Assembly (NCBI GenBank): GCA_028694105.1
Contig: JAQUUC010000022.1
Coordinates: 1 to 48,592, forward strand
Reading direction: 5' to 3'
Length of the DNA stretch: 48,592 nucleotides
Origin: Hespellia sp.
GTDB taxonomy: Bacteria > Bacillota > Clostridia > Lachnospirales > Lachnospiraceae
The position numbers were made by a program, and so were the translations under genes. The notes beneath the pieces were generated by a model. It was not told the origin of the DNA and did no database searches. It saw only the letters and a list, made by a program, of their open reading frames with translations. Shown here piece after piece: positions 40,743 through 48,592 of the stretch; within the stretch, counting starts at the first letter, position 1; every line of letters starts with the position of its first letter.

Positions 40743-42131
40743 TTATTTGTTGCTTAAATATTCGTGGATACCTTTGGCACCTGCTTTACCTGCACCCATT
40801 GCAAGGATGACAGTCGCAGCGCCTGTAACGGCATCTCCACCTGCATATACAGCAGCTTTGGAGGTTTTACCATCTTCTTCTGTTGCGATGATGCATTTGC
40901 GGTTATTCACTTCCAAGCCTTTGGTGGTAGAAGAAATCAGTGGGTTTGGTGATGTACCGAGGGACATAATGACAGTGTCTAACTCGATCTCATATTCAGA
41001 GCCCGGAATCTCAACCGGTCTTCTTCTTCCGGAGGCATCCGGCTCGCCAAGTTCCATCTTGATGACCTTCATGCCTTTTACGGCATCGTTCTCATCGACA
41101 AGGATTTCTTTTGGATTCGTGAGAAGATCAAAGATGATTCCCTCTTCTTTTGCGTGATGAACTTCTTCCACTCTGGCAGGAAGCTCCGCTTCACTTCTAC
41201 GATATACAACGTGCACCTCAGCGCCAAGTCTCTTCGCGGTTCTTGCGGCATCCATTGCAACGTTACCGCCACCGACAACAGCGACCTTCTTACCGGCAAC
41301 GATCGGTGTATCATAATTTTCATCAAATGCTTTCATCAGATTACTTCTTGTTAAATATTCATTTGCAGAGAATACACCGTTACCATTCTCACCTGGGATT
41401 CCCATGAACATTGGAAGTCCGGCACCGGAACCGATGAATACGGCCTCGAAATCCTCTTCTTCCATCAGCTGGTCAACGGTTGTTGATTTGCCGATTACCA
41501 CGTTTGTCTCGAATTTAACACCTAACTCTTTTACTTTATCGATTTCCTTTGCTACGACCTTCTGCTTTGGAAGACGGAATTCAGGAATACCATATACAAG
41601 TACACCGCCAAGCTCATGAAGGGCTTCGAATACTGTGACATCGTATCCTAATTTTGCGAGATCTCCGGCACAGGTAAGTCCGGAAGGACCGGAACCGATG
41701 ACAGCTACTTTATGACCATTTTTCGCTTCTGGACAAGCAGGCTTGATGTCGTGCTCTAACGCATAATCAGCTACAAAACGCTCTAATTTACCGATTGAGA
41801 CAGGCTCGCCCTTGATTCCACGGATACATTTTCCTTCACACTGTGATTCCTGTGGGCATACACGGCCACATACTGCAGGGAGCGCAGAAGATTTACCGAT
41901 GACATGATAAGCTTCTTCAATGTTCCCTTCTTTTACTTCATGGATAAAAGCAGGAATGTTGATTGCTACCGGACAGCCCTCGATACATTTCGCATTCTTA
42001 CAGTTAATACATCTGGTTGCTTCATCCATTGCCTCTTCTTTGTTATATCCAAGACATACTTCCTCGAAATTCGTTGCACGTACCTGCGGATCCTGTTCTC
42101 TTACAGGTACTTTCTTTAACATATCAGCCAT
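40743..42131 (-). CDS. nfnB: NfnB: NADPH-binding subunit of electron-bifurcating transhydrogenase
   Basis: 462 residues, often annotated as glutamate synthase small subunit (gltA/gltD). Two cysteine clusters bind [4Fe-4S] centres: Cys41, 44, 49, 53 and Cys88, 92, 98, 102. Two dinucleotide folds follow: FAD at VAVIGSGPSGLTCAG (about 145) and NADPH at VAVVGGGNVAMDAART (about 285). There is no large glutamate synthase gene here; the adjacent NfnA-type gene (1-base overlap) argues for NfnAB, which couples NADH, NADPH and ferredoxin. Glutamate synthase cannot be excluded by sequence alone. Confidence 0.85.
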   Translation of the reverse strand: MADMLKKVPVREQDPQVRATNFEEVCLGYNKEEAMDEATRCINCKNAKCIEGCPVAINIPAFIHEVKEGNIEEAYHVIGKSSALPAVCGRVCPQESQCEGKCIRGIKGEPVSIGKLERFVADYALEHDIKPACPEAKNGHKVAVIGSGPSGLTCAGDLAKLGYDVTVFEALHELGGVLVYGIPEFRLPKQKVVAKEIDKVKELGVKFETNVVIGKSTTVDQLMEEEDFEAVFIGSGAGLPMFMGIPGENGNGVFSANEYLTRSNLMKAFDENYDTPIVAGKKVAVVGGGNVAMDAARTAKRLGAEVHVVYRRSEAELPARVEEVHHAKEEGIIFDLLTNPKEILVDENDAVKGMKVIKMELGEPDASGRRRPVEIPGSEYEIELDTVIMSLGTSPNPLISSTTKGLEVNNRKCIIATEEDGKTSKAAVYAGGDAVTGAATVILAMGAGKAGAKGIHEYLSNK

Positions 42132-43021
42132 TAGTCTTCACCTCCACAATTTCCGCAGCCACCGTGATGAGTGTCTCCTTCTTGTAACTTAAGCATTGCG
42201 CGACCCTCAAGAGTCTTGTACATCTGGCTTCTCTTCATTGCCTGATCAAAGTCTACTAAATGTCCGTCAAATTCCGGTCCGTCTACACATGCGAACTTAA
42301 TCTCATCTCCGACCTGAAGACGACATGCACCGCACATACCGGTTCCGTCAACCATAATCGGGTTCATACTTACAATCGTAGGTAAGTTTAATTTTTTGGT
42401 GAGAAGACAGACGAATTTCATCATGATCATAGGTCCGATTGCGATACATACGTCATAATGATTGCCTTTTTCATTTACCAGTTCTTCGATTACTTTCGTA
42501 ACCATTCCGCTGCGGCCGTAAGAGCCGTCATCTGTTGTTACATAAAGGCTGCCTGCAACTGCTTCCATCTCTTTTTCGAGAATCAGCATATTCTGTGTCT
42601 TAGAACCAACAATAACATCGGCATCAATGCCATGGTTATGTAACCATTTTACCTGTGGATAAACCGGAGCCGCTCCAACACCACCGGCTACGAATAAAAT
42701 CTTTTTCTTTTTCAGGCTTTCAATATCTTCCTCAACTAATTCAGAAGCACATCCTAAAGGACCTGTAAAGTCACGGAAAGAATCTCCGGCTTTTAATTTA
42801 GAGAACTTCTCGGTAGAAGCTCCGACAATCTGGAACACGATTGTAATAGTACCGGCTTCTTTGTCATAATCACAGATGGTGAGTGGGATTCGCTCTCCCT
42901 TATCATCCAGTTTGACAATAACAAATTGTCCCGGTTTACAATGGCTTGCCACACGTGGTGCGTGAACATCCATGAGATAAATTTTGTCAGCTAATTCTTC
43001 AGCTTTTACTATCTTGTACAT
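42131..43021 (-). CDS. nfnA: NfnA: FAD/[2Fe-2S] subunit of electron-bifurcating transhydrogenase
   Basis: 296 residues of the dihydroorotate-dehydrogenase electron-transfer-like family. FAD-binding barrel (1-95), NAD-binding FVAGGVGAAPVYPQ (110-123) and a C-terminal [2Fe-2S] region with Cys230, Cys233 and Cys245 (GTGMCGACRLQVG). Together with NfnB it bifurcates electrons from NADPH to NAD and ferredoxin in the cytoplasm. The TAA stop overlaps the nfnB ATG by one base. AGGAGG precedes the ATG and a promoter lies about 40 bases upstream. Confidence 0.87.
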   Translation of the reverse strand: MYKIVKAEELADKIYLMDVHAPRVASHCKPGQFVIVKLDDKGERIPLTICDYDKEAGTITIVFQIVGASTEKFSKLKAGDSFRDFTGPLGCASELVEEDIESLKKKKILFVAGGVGAAPVYPQVKWLHNHGIDADVIVGSKTQNMLILEKEMEAVAGSLYVTTDDGSYGRSGMVTKVIEELVNEKGNHYDVCIAIGPMIMMKFVCLLTKKLNLPTIVSMNPIMVDGTGMCGACRLQVGDEIKFACVDGPEFDGHLVDFDQAMKRSQMYKTLEGRAMLKLQEGDTHHGGCGNCGGED

Positions 43022-43059
43022 TTTTGGCCTCCTATTTGTTTTGTAACCTAACAGTATCT

Positions 43060-43088
43060 ATAATAAAACATTTCATTTTAAATAGCAA
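43060..43088 (-). promoter_or_regulatory. Promoter of nfnAB-rlmH-pdp
   Basis: Minus strand TTGCTA (43088-43083), 17 bases, TATTAT (43065-43060). It lies directly after the terminator of the upstream operon. Confidence 0.62.
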
Positions 43089-43091
43089 GAA

Positions 43092-43116
43092 AAAAGGGAC
43101 TTAAAAAGCCCCTTTT
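43092..43116 (-). terminator. Terminator of the folate/zinc-ribbon operon
   Basis: Minus strand AAAAGGG pairs with CCCTTTT, with CTT/AAG inside, followed by TTCTTG. It lies about 40 bases after the zinc-ribbon gene stop, between it and nfnA. Confidence 0.72.
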
Positions 43117-43156
43117 GTTAAAAGAATATCATAAATATTCAGTAAATAATCAGTAA

Positions 43157-44347
43157 TTATTCTGTGATATAAGTTCTGGTTGTAACTTGTGTTGATTTTC
43201 CTTTGGAATTAATCAATACTGCTTTAAATACAGTATGACCGCTCGGCATGGAAATCGCACCGGTATATGGATTCGAACCTGAGGTGGGATCTGTACCGTC
43301 TGTCGTATAGTAAGCAGTGTAATCCTCCGGAACGGTAATGGTAATTTCGGTGCCGGCATCATGCTGGCCGGTGGACGGTGATACGGCAGGTGCATCCGCA
43401 ACCGGAAGCTCAACGACGTAAGTTCTGGTGACGATCATACTTGGAATATCGTTCGCATTTACTGAAATTGCCTTTACAACGGTGGTACCTTCTGCTAACT
43501 GAATCGGCTCGGAATATTTCGTGCTTGATGCAGTTGGATCCGTGCCGTCGGTGGTGTAATAAATGGCCTGCTCCTCCGAGGAGAGAGAGACTTCCTGCAC
43601 ATCATCGTAGTTTCCTTCCTCCAGACTGAACTCCGGTTCATCGGTAACGTAACTGCCGAGTTTGTCCACAACATTTTCCTGATCACAATTATCAATCAGA
43701 AGAGGTATTTTTTGTGTCTGCTTCGTATTGACATAAAATTCGATACAGGCTTTATAGAGATCCGCATTGCCGGGCTGGGAGGTAATGACATTCAAAAATA
43801 CGTTTTCTGCGCTGTCTAAATCATCCTGTTCTACGAAAACATCCGCAAGTCCGGTGTATGCCTCCGCCTTCGTGACATCCTTTGAGGCTGCCCGGTTGAA
43901 ATAATCGTTTGCAGCCGTATAATTTTTCTGCCCCAGAGCGGTGGTTCCTTTTTTGATCAAAGCCGAATAGGAGGTCTGGTAAATGGCAGCTCCCAAGATT
44001 CCGACACCGACAAACAGAAGGGCAAGGATAACGAGCAGACGGATCCGTCTTTTTTTAGCGAGAGCCTTCTTTTTGGCAATCTGCTGTCTGCGCCTGTCTT
44101 CTGCCTCTCTTCTGGAACGCCCTGCCGGTTCCCGTCTTCTGCCCTGTGTATCGGAAACAGCCTGTTGGAAATTTTCGCTATCGTATAAATCGAGCGGTCT
44201 GGTCGAACCGTCGATAGAACCTTTTACCTGTTTTGTGAGAACATCTTCAAGAGGATTATAGTCGGGAACGATTCGGACTTCCGCACCACACTCAGGACAA
44301 TATAATTCCCCGTCCGGAATATTTGCGCCGCAATATGAACATTTCAT
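43157..44347 (-). CDS. Zinc-ribbon, TPR and chitobiase-like domain membrane protein
   Basis: 396 residues in five parts: an N-terminal zinc ribbon (Cys3, Cys6, Cys17, Cys20); a basic linker rich in Arg and Lys (about 70-102); one membrane helix (about 103-124); TPR-like helices (about 128-215); and two similar beta domains (about 240-315 and 318-393), each containing YYTTDGTDPT and ending in TRTY. The latter match the chitobiase/beta-hexosaminidase C-terminal fold, an Ig-like module found on exported glycosidases. Topology is probably cytoplasmic ribbon, outside TPR and beta domains. No enzyme domain. AGGAGG precedes the ATG. It follows folD by 12 bases. Function unknown. Confidence 0.83.
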   Translation of the reverse strand: MKCSYCGANIPDGELYCPECGAEVRIVPDYNPLEDVLTKQVKGSIDGSTRPLDLYDSENFQQAVSDTQGRRREPAGRSRREAEDRRRQQIAKKKALAKKRRIRLLVILALLFVGVGILGAAIYQTSYSALIKKGTTALGQKNYTAANDYFNRAASKDVTKAEAYTGLADVFVEQDDLDSAENVFLNVITSQPGNADLYKACIEFYVNTKQTQKIPLLIDNCDQENVVDKLGSYVTDEPEFSLEEGNYDDVQEVSLSSEEQAIYYTTDGTDPTASSTKYSEPIQLAEGTTVVKAISVNANDIPSMIVTRTYVVELPVADAPAVSPSTGQHDAGTEITITVPEDYTAYYTTDGTDPTSGSNPYTGAISMPSGHTVFKAVLINSKGKSTQVTTRTYITE

Positions 44348-44359
44348 TTTGGTATCCTC

Positions 44360-45211
44360 CTATCTGTGCGACTTCTTTCTTGCCGCTTCTACACAGTTCT
44401 CCATCAACATGGCAATCGTCATCGGTCCGACTCCGCCCGGAACCGGTGTGATGGCAGATACTTTTTTCTCTACGTCTTCAAAATCAACATCTCCGCAAAG
44501 ATGATTGTTCTCATCACGGTGGATGCCGACATCAATCACGACAGCTCCGTCTTTCACGTAATCTGCGGTGATAAATTTTGGCTTTCCAATTGCAACAATC
44601 AGAATATCGGCTCTGCTTGTGACCTTCTTTAAATCAACGGTCTGGGAATGAGTGACTGTTACCGTCCCGTTTTCGCGCAGAAGCAGAATACTCATCGGTT
44701 TTCCGACGATATTACTGCGGCCGATGATGACACACTCCTTTCCTGTAATCTCAATCTCAGAGCGTTTTAATAACTGAATAATTCCGGCGGGCGTACAGGA
44801 GATGAACCCACTTCTTCCAATGCACAGATTTCCCACGCTTACCGGATGAAATCCGTCCACGTCCTTTTCCGGAGCAATCGACTGGATAATGAGATCTTCG
44901 CGGATATGCTTTGGCAATGGAAGTTGTACTAAAATTCCATCGATTTCATCAGAGGAATTTAACTCTGAAATCAGCTTCACAAGCTCTTCTTCCGTGGTAC
45001 TCTCCTCCAATTCATAGGCGGCGGATTTGATTCCGATGTACTCACAGGCTCTTTTCTTATTCCGGACATATACGGACGAAGCCGGATCATTTCCAACCTG
45101 AACCACAGCGAGGCAAATGGAAATGCCCTCGCAATTTAACTGTGATACTTCGTCTTTTAATTCATCCTTGATCTGTTTTGATATTGCTTTACCATCTATA
45201 ATATATGACAT
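44360..45211 (-). CDS. folD: Bifunctional methylenetetrahydrofolate dehydrogenase/cyclohydrolase FolD
   Basis: 283 residues. VYVRNKKRACEYIGI contains the catalytic Lys of the cyclohydrolase, GILVQLPLPKHI is the family signature, and CVIIGRSNIVGKPM is the NADP-binding fold. PGGVGPMTIAMLMENC closes it. It interconverts methylene-, methenyl- and formyl-tetrahydrofolate. It is directly downstream of fhs (19 bases), the enzyme that makes its substrate, formyl-THF. Confidence 0.97.
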   Translation of the reverse strand: MSYIIDGKAISKQIKDELKDEVSQLNCEGISICLAVVQVGNDPASSVYVRNKKRACEYIGIKSAAYELEESTTEEELVKLISELNSSDEIDGILVQLPLPKHIREDLIIQSIAPEKDVDGFHPVSVGNLCIGRSGFISCTPAGIIQLLKRSEIEITGKECVIIGRSNIVGKPMSILLLRENGTVTVTHSQTVDLKKVTSRADILIVAIGKPKFITADYVKDGAVVIDVGIHRDENNHLCGDVDFEDVEKKVSAITPVPGGVGPMTIAMLMENCVEAARKKSHR

Positions 45212-45230
45212 TTATAAAATCTCCCTGGTG

Positions 45231-46901
45231 TTAAAATAGTCCTGTTATTGTTCCGTTATCTGTAACATCAATTCCATTTGCAGCAGGAACTTTTGGAAGT
45301 CCCGGCATCGTCATGACTGCCCCGGTAAGTGCAACCACAAATCCGGCTCCGGCACTTACATATGCCTCGCGGATATGGATATCAAAGTTTTCCGGACGTC
45401 CCAGTAAGGCTGCATCATCTGACAATGAATACTGGTTCTTGGCCATACAGACTGGAAAATCTCCGAAGCCCATCTCTTCTATCTTGGCGAGCTGTTTTTC
45501 GGCCGCTTTTTCGTATACGACACCTCTTGCACCGTAGATTTCTCTGGAAATCGTTTCAATTTTTTCTTTTAAGCTGAGTGAACTTTCATATAAAGGATGA
45601 TAATGGCTTTCCATTGTCTGAAGCGTCATCAGAACCTTCTTTGCAAGCTCAATGCCGCCATCACCGCCTTTTTCCCATACTTCGGACAATGCGAATTCAC
45701 AGCCTCTGTCCTCACAGAATTTGCGGATATAGGCGTTCTCAGCATCGGTATCTGTTACAAATGAATTTAAAGTTACGACAATCGGCACATCGAATTTCTG
45801 AATATTTTCAATGTGTTTCTCAAGATTTGCGATTCCTTTTGCCAGTGCATCCAGATTTTCATTTGCAAGATCTTTTTTCGCAACCCCACCATTATACTTT
45901 AAAGCGCGGACAGTTGCAACCAAAACAACAGCATCTGGTTTTAAATCTGCCATACGGCATTTGATATCGAGAAATTTTTCCGCACCGAGATCGGCACCGA
46001 AACCAGCTTCTGTAATTGTAATATCACTAATTTTGAGCGCAGTTTTTGTTGCTCTTACACTGTTACAACCATGTGCAATATTTGCAAAAGGACCGCCGTG
46101 TACAAGTGCCGGTGTGTGTTCGAGTGTCTGGATAAGATTCGGCTTGATTGCATCTTTTAATAATGCAGCCATTGCGCCGGTAGCCTGAAGTTCATCGGCC
46201 GTGACCGGTGCTCCCGCAAAATTGTAGGCAACAACGATTTTGCCGAGACGTTTCTTTAAATCGGCAAGGTCGTTTGCAAGACATAAAATAGCCATGATCT
46301 CAGAAGCCACCGTGATTACGAAGTGATCTTCTCTTACCATACCGTCCATTTTATTACCGAGTCCGACCACTGTATTACGGAGGACACGGTCATTCATATC
46401 AAGACAGCGTTTCCACACGACCTGTCTCGGATCAATCTGAAGTGCGTTTCCCTGCTGGATGTGATTGTCAAGCATCGCTGCGAGCAGGTTGTTTGCAGAG
46501 GTGATTGCGTGGAAATCTCCGGTGAAATGCAGGTTCAAGTCTTCCATCGGAACAACCTGCGCATATCCGCCGCCTGCAGCTCCGCCCTTGATTCCAAAGC
46601 ATGGTCCAAGAGAAGGCTCTCTCAGTGCGATGATTGCCTTTTTGTTGAGCTTTGCAAATGCTTCGCCGAGCCCGACCGAGGTGGTTGTCTTCCCCTCTCC
46701 GGCAGGAGTCGGGTTGATTGCCGTTACCAGCACCAGCTTTCCGTCCGTTCTGTCTTTGACCTTTTCCCATAAATCATCGGATAATTTTGCTTTGTATTTT
46801 CCGTAAAATTCCAAATCATCTTCTTCAATTCCAATGGATGCAGCCACGTCTTTGATGTGCATCATTTCAGCTTCCTGAGCAATTTGAATATCTGTTTTCA
46901 T
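45231..46901 (-). CDS. fhs: Formate-tetrahydrofolate ligase
   Basis: 556 residues from the ATG at 46901, which has AAAGGAGGG 7 bases upstream; an in-frame start at 46958 would run into ftsK. P-loop [11 protein letters not shown] (64-74), [18 protein letters not shown] and the C-terminal [18 protein letters not shown] are diagnostic. It makes 10-formyl-THF from formate with ATP, used in purine synthesis and in acetogens as the entry to the methyl branch of the Wood-Ljungdahl pathway. Which of these applies here cannot be told without other pathway genes. It starts 28 bases after the ftsK stop. Confidence 0.98.
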   Translation of the reverse strand: MKTDIQIAQEAEMMHIKDVAASIGIEEDDLEFYGKYKAKLSDDLWEKVKDRTDGKLVLVTAINPTPAGEGKTTTSVGLGEAFAKLNKKAIIALREPSLGPCFGIKGGAAGGGYAQVVPMEDLNLHFTGDFHAITSANNLLAAMLDNHIQQGNALQIDPRQVVWKRCLDMNDRVLRNTVVGLGNKMDGMVREDHFVITVASEIMAILCLANDLADLKKRLGKIVVAYNFAGAPVTADELQATGAMAALLKDAIKPNLIQTLEHTPALVHGGPFANIAHGCNSVRATKTALKISDITITEAGFGADLGAEKFLDIKCRMADLKPDAVVLVATVRALKYNGGVAKKDLANENLDALAKGIANLEKHIENIQKFDVPIVVTLNSFVTDTDAENAYIRKFCEDRGCEFALSEVWEKGGDGGIELAKKVLMTLQTMESHYHPLYESSLSLKEKIETISREIYGARGVVYEKAAEKQLAKIEEMGFGDFPVCMAKNQYSLSDDAALLGRPENFDIHIREAYVSAGAGFVVALTGAVMTMPGLPKVPAANGIDVTDNGTITGLF

Positions 46902-46929
46902 AAATGTACCCTCCTTTGATAAATTCCTC

Positions 46930-48528
46930 TTATTGGTTTTCGTTTTTGAATTCTTCAAACTCTTCCTTCGTCATAAGGACTTTCCGAGGTTTGGTCCCCT
47001 CTTCCGGGCCGACCACACCGGCCTCACACAGCTGGTCCATGATTCTTGCGGCTCGGTTAAATCCTATCTTAAATACTCGCTGCAACATTCCGATGGATGC
47101 CTTTTCCTTTTCGACAATAAACTGACCGGCTTCCATAAAGTAAATATCGTTATCATCTCCGTCGTCACCGTCGGAGATTGCTGTTGCCTGTACATTACTA
47201 ACACTTGTATTGACTTCATTCTCAATCGATTCACTGTAGGAAGCACTTCCGTTCTGCTCAATCAGGTAATCGACCACTTTCTGTACTTCTTTGTCGGACA
47301 CAAAGGAACCCTGCACACGTACCGGTTTGGGATATCCGGCAGGATAAAACAGCATATCGCCTTTTCCGAGAAGTTTTTCTGCACCGTTCATATCGATAAT
47401 GGTACGGGAATCGACACCGGATGTAACCGAAAATGCGATTCGCGAAGGCATGTTTGCTTTGATGAGTCCTGTGATAACATTCACCGATGGTCTCTGGGTC
47501 GCGATGACAAGATGAAGCCCTGCGGCTCTGGCAAGCTGTGCCAGCCGGCAGATTGCGCCCTCAACTTCTCCCGGAGCTACCATCATAAGATCTGCAAGCT
47601 CATCCACGATAATAATAATCTGTGGCATTTTTTTCGGCACATCATCGCCCGGTTCCAATTTCGATATTTTTTCATTAAATCCTTTTAAATCACGGACGTT
47701 GTAATTCGCAAACAGCTTATAACGCTTGTCCATCTCGGCCACGGCCCAGTTCAAAGCGCCTGCCGCCTTCTTCGGGTCTGTCACGACCGGAATTAGAAGG
47801 TGTGGAATTCCGTTATAGACACTCAGCTCGACCACTTTGGGGTCAATCATAATTAATTTGACATCATTCGGGTCCGCCTTGTATATAATACTCATGATTA
47901 ATGTGTTGATACAGACTGATTTTCCGGAACCGGTAGCACCGGCGACAAGCACATGAGGCATCTTCGCAATATCCGATACAACGACTTTGCCTGCAATATC
48001 TTTTCCGGTCGCAAATGAAATCGGTGACTTACTGTTTTGAAATTCCGGTGTCTCCAAAAGGTCACGAAGCATGACCGGACTGGTTTCCTTGTTCGGAACC
48101 TCGATTCCGACAGCTGCCTTTCCGGGAATCGGAGCTTCAATACGAAGATCGGCAACGGCAAGGTTTAACTTGATGTCATCGGCCAGACCAACGATTTTGC
48201 TGACCTTTACCCCCATTTCCGGCTGAAGTTCATATCTGGTGACAGAGGGACCGCAGCTTGCGTTAGTCACATGGACATTCACACCAAAATTCTGCAGAAT
48301 CTCTTCCAGCTTACGCGCCGTAGTCCGGAGGTGGGTATCGGAGTCTCCGCCGCCACTCTTGCCTTTATTCAGAAGATTCAGTGGTGGAACCTGATAACCC
48401 GTTTTACCCTCTTTTGTATGCTCCTCGATGGCGCTGGAGACATCGGCAACCGCTGCGGCAACCACGCTGGCATCAGACGGTGTCTTTTTCTTGCGGGAGG
48501 GTGATATTTTTCTTTTCACTTTCCGCAT
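46930..48528 (-). CDS. ftsK: FtsK/SpoIIIE DNA translocase without a membrane domain
   Basis: 532 residues. Short charged N-terminus, the alpha domain (about 62-150, ending in [13 protein letters not shown]), the beta RecA-like motor with Walker A GATGSGKS (197-204) and Walker [13 protein letters not shown], and the C-terminal gamma winged helix (about 465-530) that reads KOPS/SRS-type sequences. Usual FtsK and SpoIIIE have four N-terminal membrane helices and a linker, 750-900 residues in all; none is visible here. In-frame stops (TGA at 48547-48549, TAA at 48553-48555) close the frame upstream. The start ATG 48528 has only a weak AAGG before it. It moves DNA into daughter cells or forespores. 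A frameshift cannot be excluded since the window ends 64 bases upstream. Confidence 0.85.
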   Translation of the reverse strand: MRKVKRKISPSRKKKTPSDASVVAAAVADVSSAIEEHTKEGKTGYQVPPLNLLNKGKSGGGDSDTHLRTTARKLEEILQNFGVNVHVTNASCGPSVTRYELQPEMGVKVSKIVGLADDIKLNLAVADLRIEAPIPGKAAVGIEVPNKETSPVMLRDLLETPEFQNSKSPISFATGKDIAGKVVVSDIAKMPHVLVAGATGSGKSVCINTLIMSIIYKADPNDVKLIMIDPKVVELSVYNGIPHLLIPVVTDPKKAAGALNWAVAEMDKRYKLFANYNVRDLKGFNEKISKLEPGDDVPKKMPQIIIIVDELADLMMVAPGEVEGAICRLAQLARAAGLHLVIATQRPSVNVITGLIKANMPSRIAFSVTSGVDSRTIIDMNGAEKLLGKGDMLFYPAGYPKPVRVQGSFVSDKEVQKVVDYLIEQNGSASYSESIENEVNTSVSNVQATAISDGDDGDDNDIYFMEAGQFIVEKEKASIGMLQRVFKIGFNRAARIMDQLCEAGVVGPEEGTKPRKVLMTKEEFEEFKNENQ

Positions 48529-48552
48529 ACACCTTAAAAATTGGTTTCATAT

Positions 48553-48592
48553 TTATTCTTGTGTCTCCTTAATACACATTTCGTAAGCATCG
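48553..48592 (-). CDS. Possible C-terminal end of an upstream gene
   Basis: The frame from the right edge reads 12 residues (DAYEMCIKETQE) before a TAA, followed 24 bases later by the ftsK ATG. In Bacillus a ClpP-like gene (tepA) precedes spoIIIE, which would fit, but the fragment is too short to recognise and another frame is also open from the edge. Confidence 0.25.
   Translation of the reverse strand, partial: DAYEMCIKETQE

Noticed and set aside
40743-42131. Call as glutamate synthase small subunit.
   Set aside because: No large subunit gene is nearby and the NfnA-type partner overlaps its start; the NfnAB reading fits better, though sequence alone cannot exclude the other.
45231-46958. 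Longer N-terminus of fhs starting at 46958.
   Set aside because: It would overlap the ftsK gene and the AAAGGAGGG at ideal distance clearly marks the ATG at 46901.
48454-48532. A 25-residue frame beginning ATGAAACCAA just upstream of and overlapping ftsK, with AAGGAG 14 bases before it.
   Set aside because: Spacing of the AAGGAG is too long, there is no recognisable sequence, and most of it lies over the ftsK start. Kept only as a hint that the ftsK start region needs checking.
1-48592. Many long open frames antisense to or inside real genes (for example 1457-1960 minus, 22485-23108 plus, 46933-47688 plus).
   Set aside because: They are shadows of well-supported genes in other frames, lack family motifs and have no consistent ribosome binding sites.
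1-48592. CRISPR arrays, tRNA or rRNA genes, riboswitches such as T-box or SAM leaders.
   Set aside because: No regularly spaced repeats, no cloverleaf sequences and no recognisable riboswitch cores were seen by eye in any intergenic region; a covariance-model scan would be decisive.

Overview
The window is 48.6 kb of core chromosome from a low-GC, endospore-forming Firmicute of class Clostridia, most likely a Lachnospiraceae member (genus not assigned). The basis is gene content and order: yqfC-yqfD-phoH-ybeY, a ylmE/sepF/ylmH/lspA/rluD cluster, mreBCD-mrdA-minCDE-rodA, DUF4250 and DUF896 genes, a BofC-like gene, and NfnAB. I see no rRNA, tRNA, CRISPR array, insertion sequence or prophage block. 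Almost everything from 46.9 kb down to 5.8 kb is on the minus strand in closely packed operons. Only five plus-strand genes are supported: a truncated receiver domain, dtd, a VOC protein, lexA and a DUF378 gene.

Left end (1-5.8 kb): end of a receiver-domain protein, ttcA and dtd diverging around a palindrome, a VOC protein converging on a tRNA-dihydrouridine synthase, and a Xer-like tyrosine recombinase. A 370-bp intergenic stretch follows with a terminator. Next come a YneA-like LysM division inhibitor and lexA, diverging from a control region with two good and two weak LexA-type boxes laid over two well-formed sigma-A promoters.

5.8-11.4 kb: a cytidylate-kinase-like protein, then rluD, lspA, ylmH, sepF, ylmE and an HlyD-like membrane protein in one operon. 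11.5-22 kb: an envelope and division cluster transcribed radC, mreB, mreC, mreD, PBP2, minC, minD, minE, rodA, mgsA-like, D-Ala-D-Ala carboxypeptidase. 22-33.7 kb: two flavoproteins, a PLP enzyme, miaA, mutL, mutS, miaB, DUF4250 and DUF896. 33.7-38.9 kb: a BofC-like protein, a SpoVB/MurJ-type flippase, ybeY, phoH, yqfD and yqfC. 38.9-43 kb: pyrimidine-nucleoside phosphorylase, rlmH and NfnB/NfnA. 43.1-48.6 kb: a zinc-ribbon/TPR/chitobiase-like membrane protein, folD, fhs and an FtsK/SpoIIIE translocase.

No obviously new multi-gene system (defence island, biosynthetic cluster, mobile element) is visible. The most interesting signals are changes at key residues or missing domains inside familiar genes: a methylglyoxal-synthase homologue whose catalytic Asp position is Lys; an MreB with an altered phosphate-binding site; a MinE lacking its N-terminal membrane-targeting segment; a PBP2 with about 240 extra residues; an FtsK without a membrane domain; and an HlyD-like protein heading the sepF operon.
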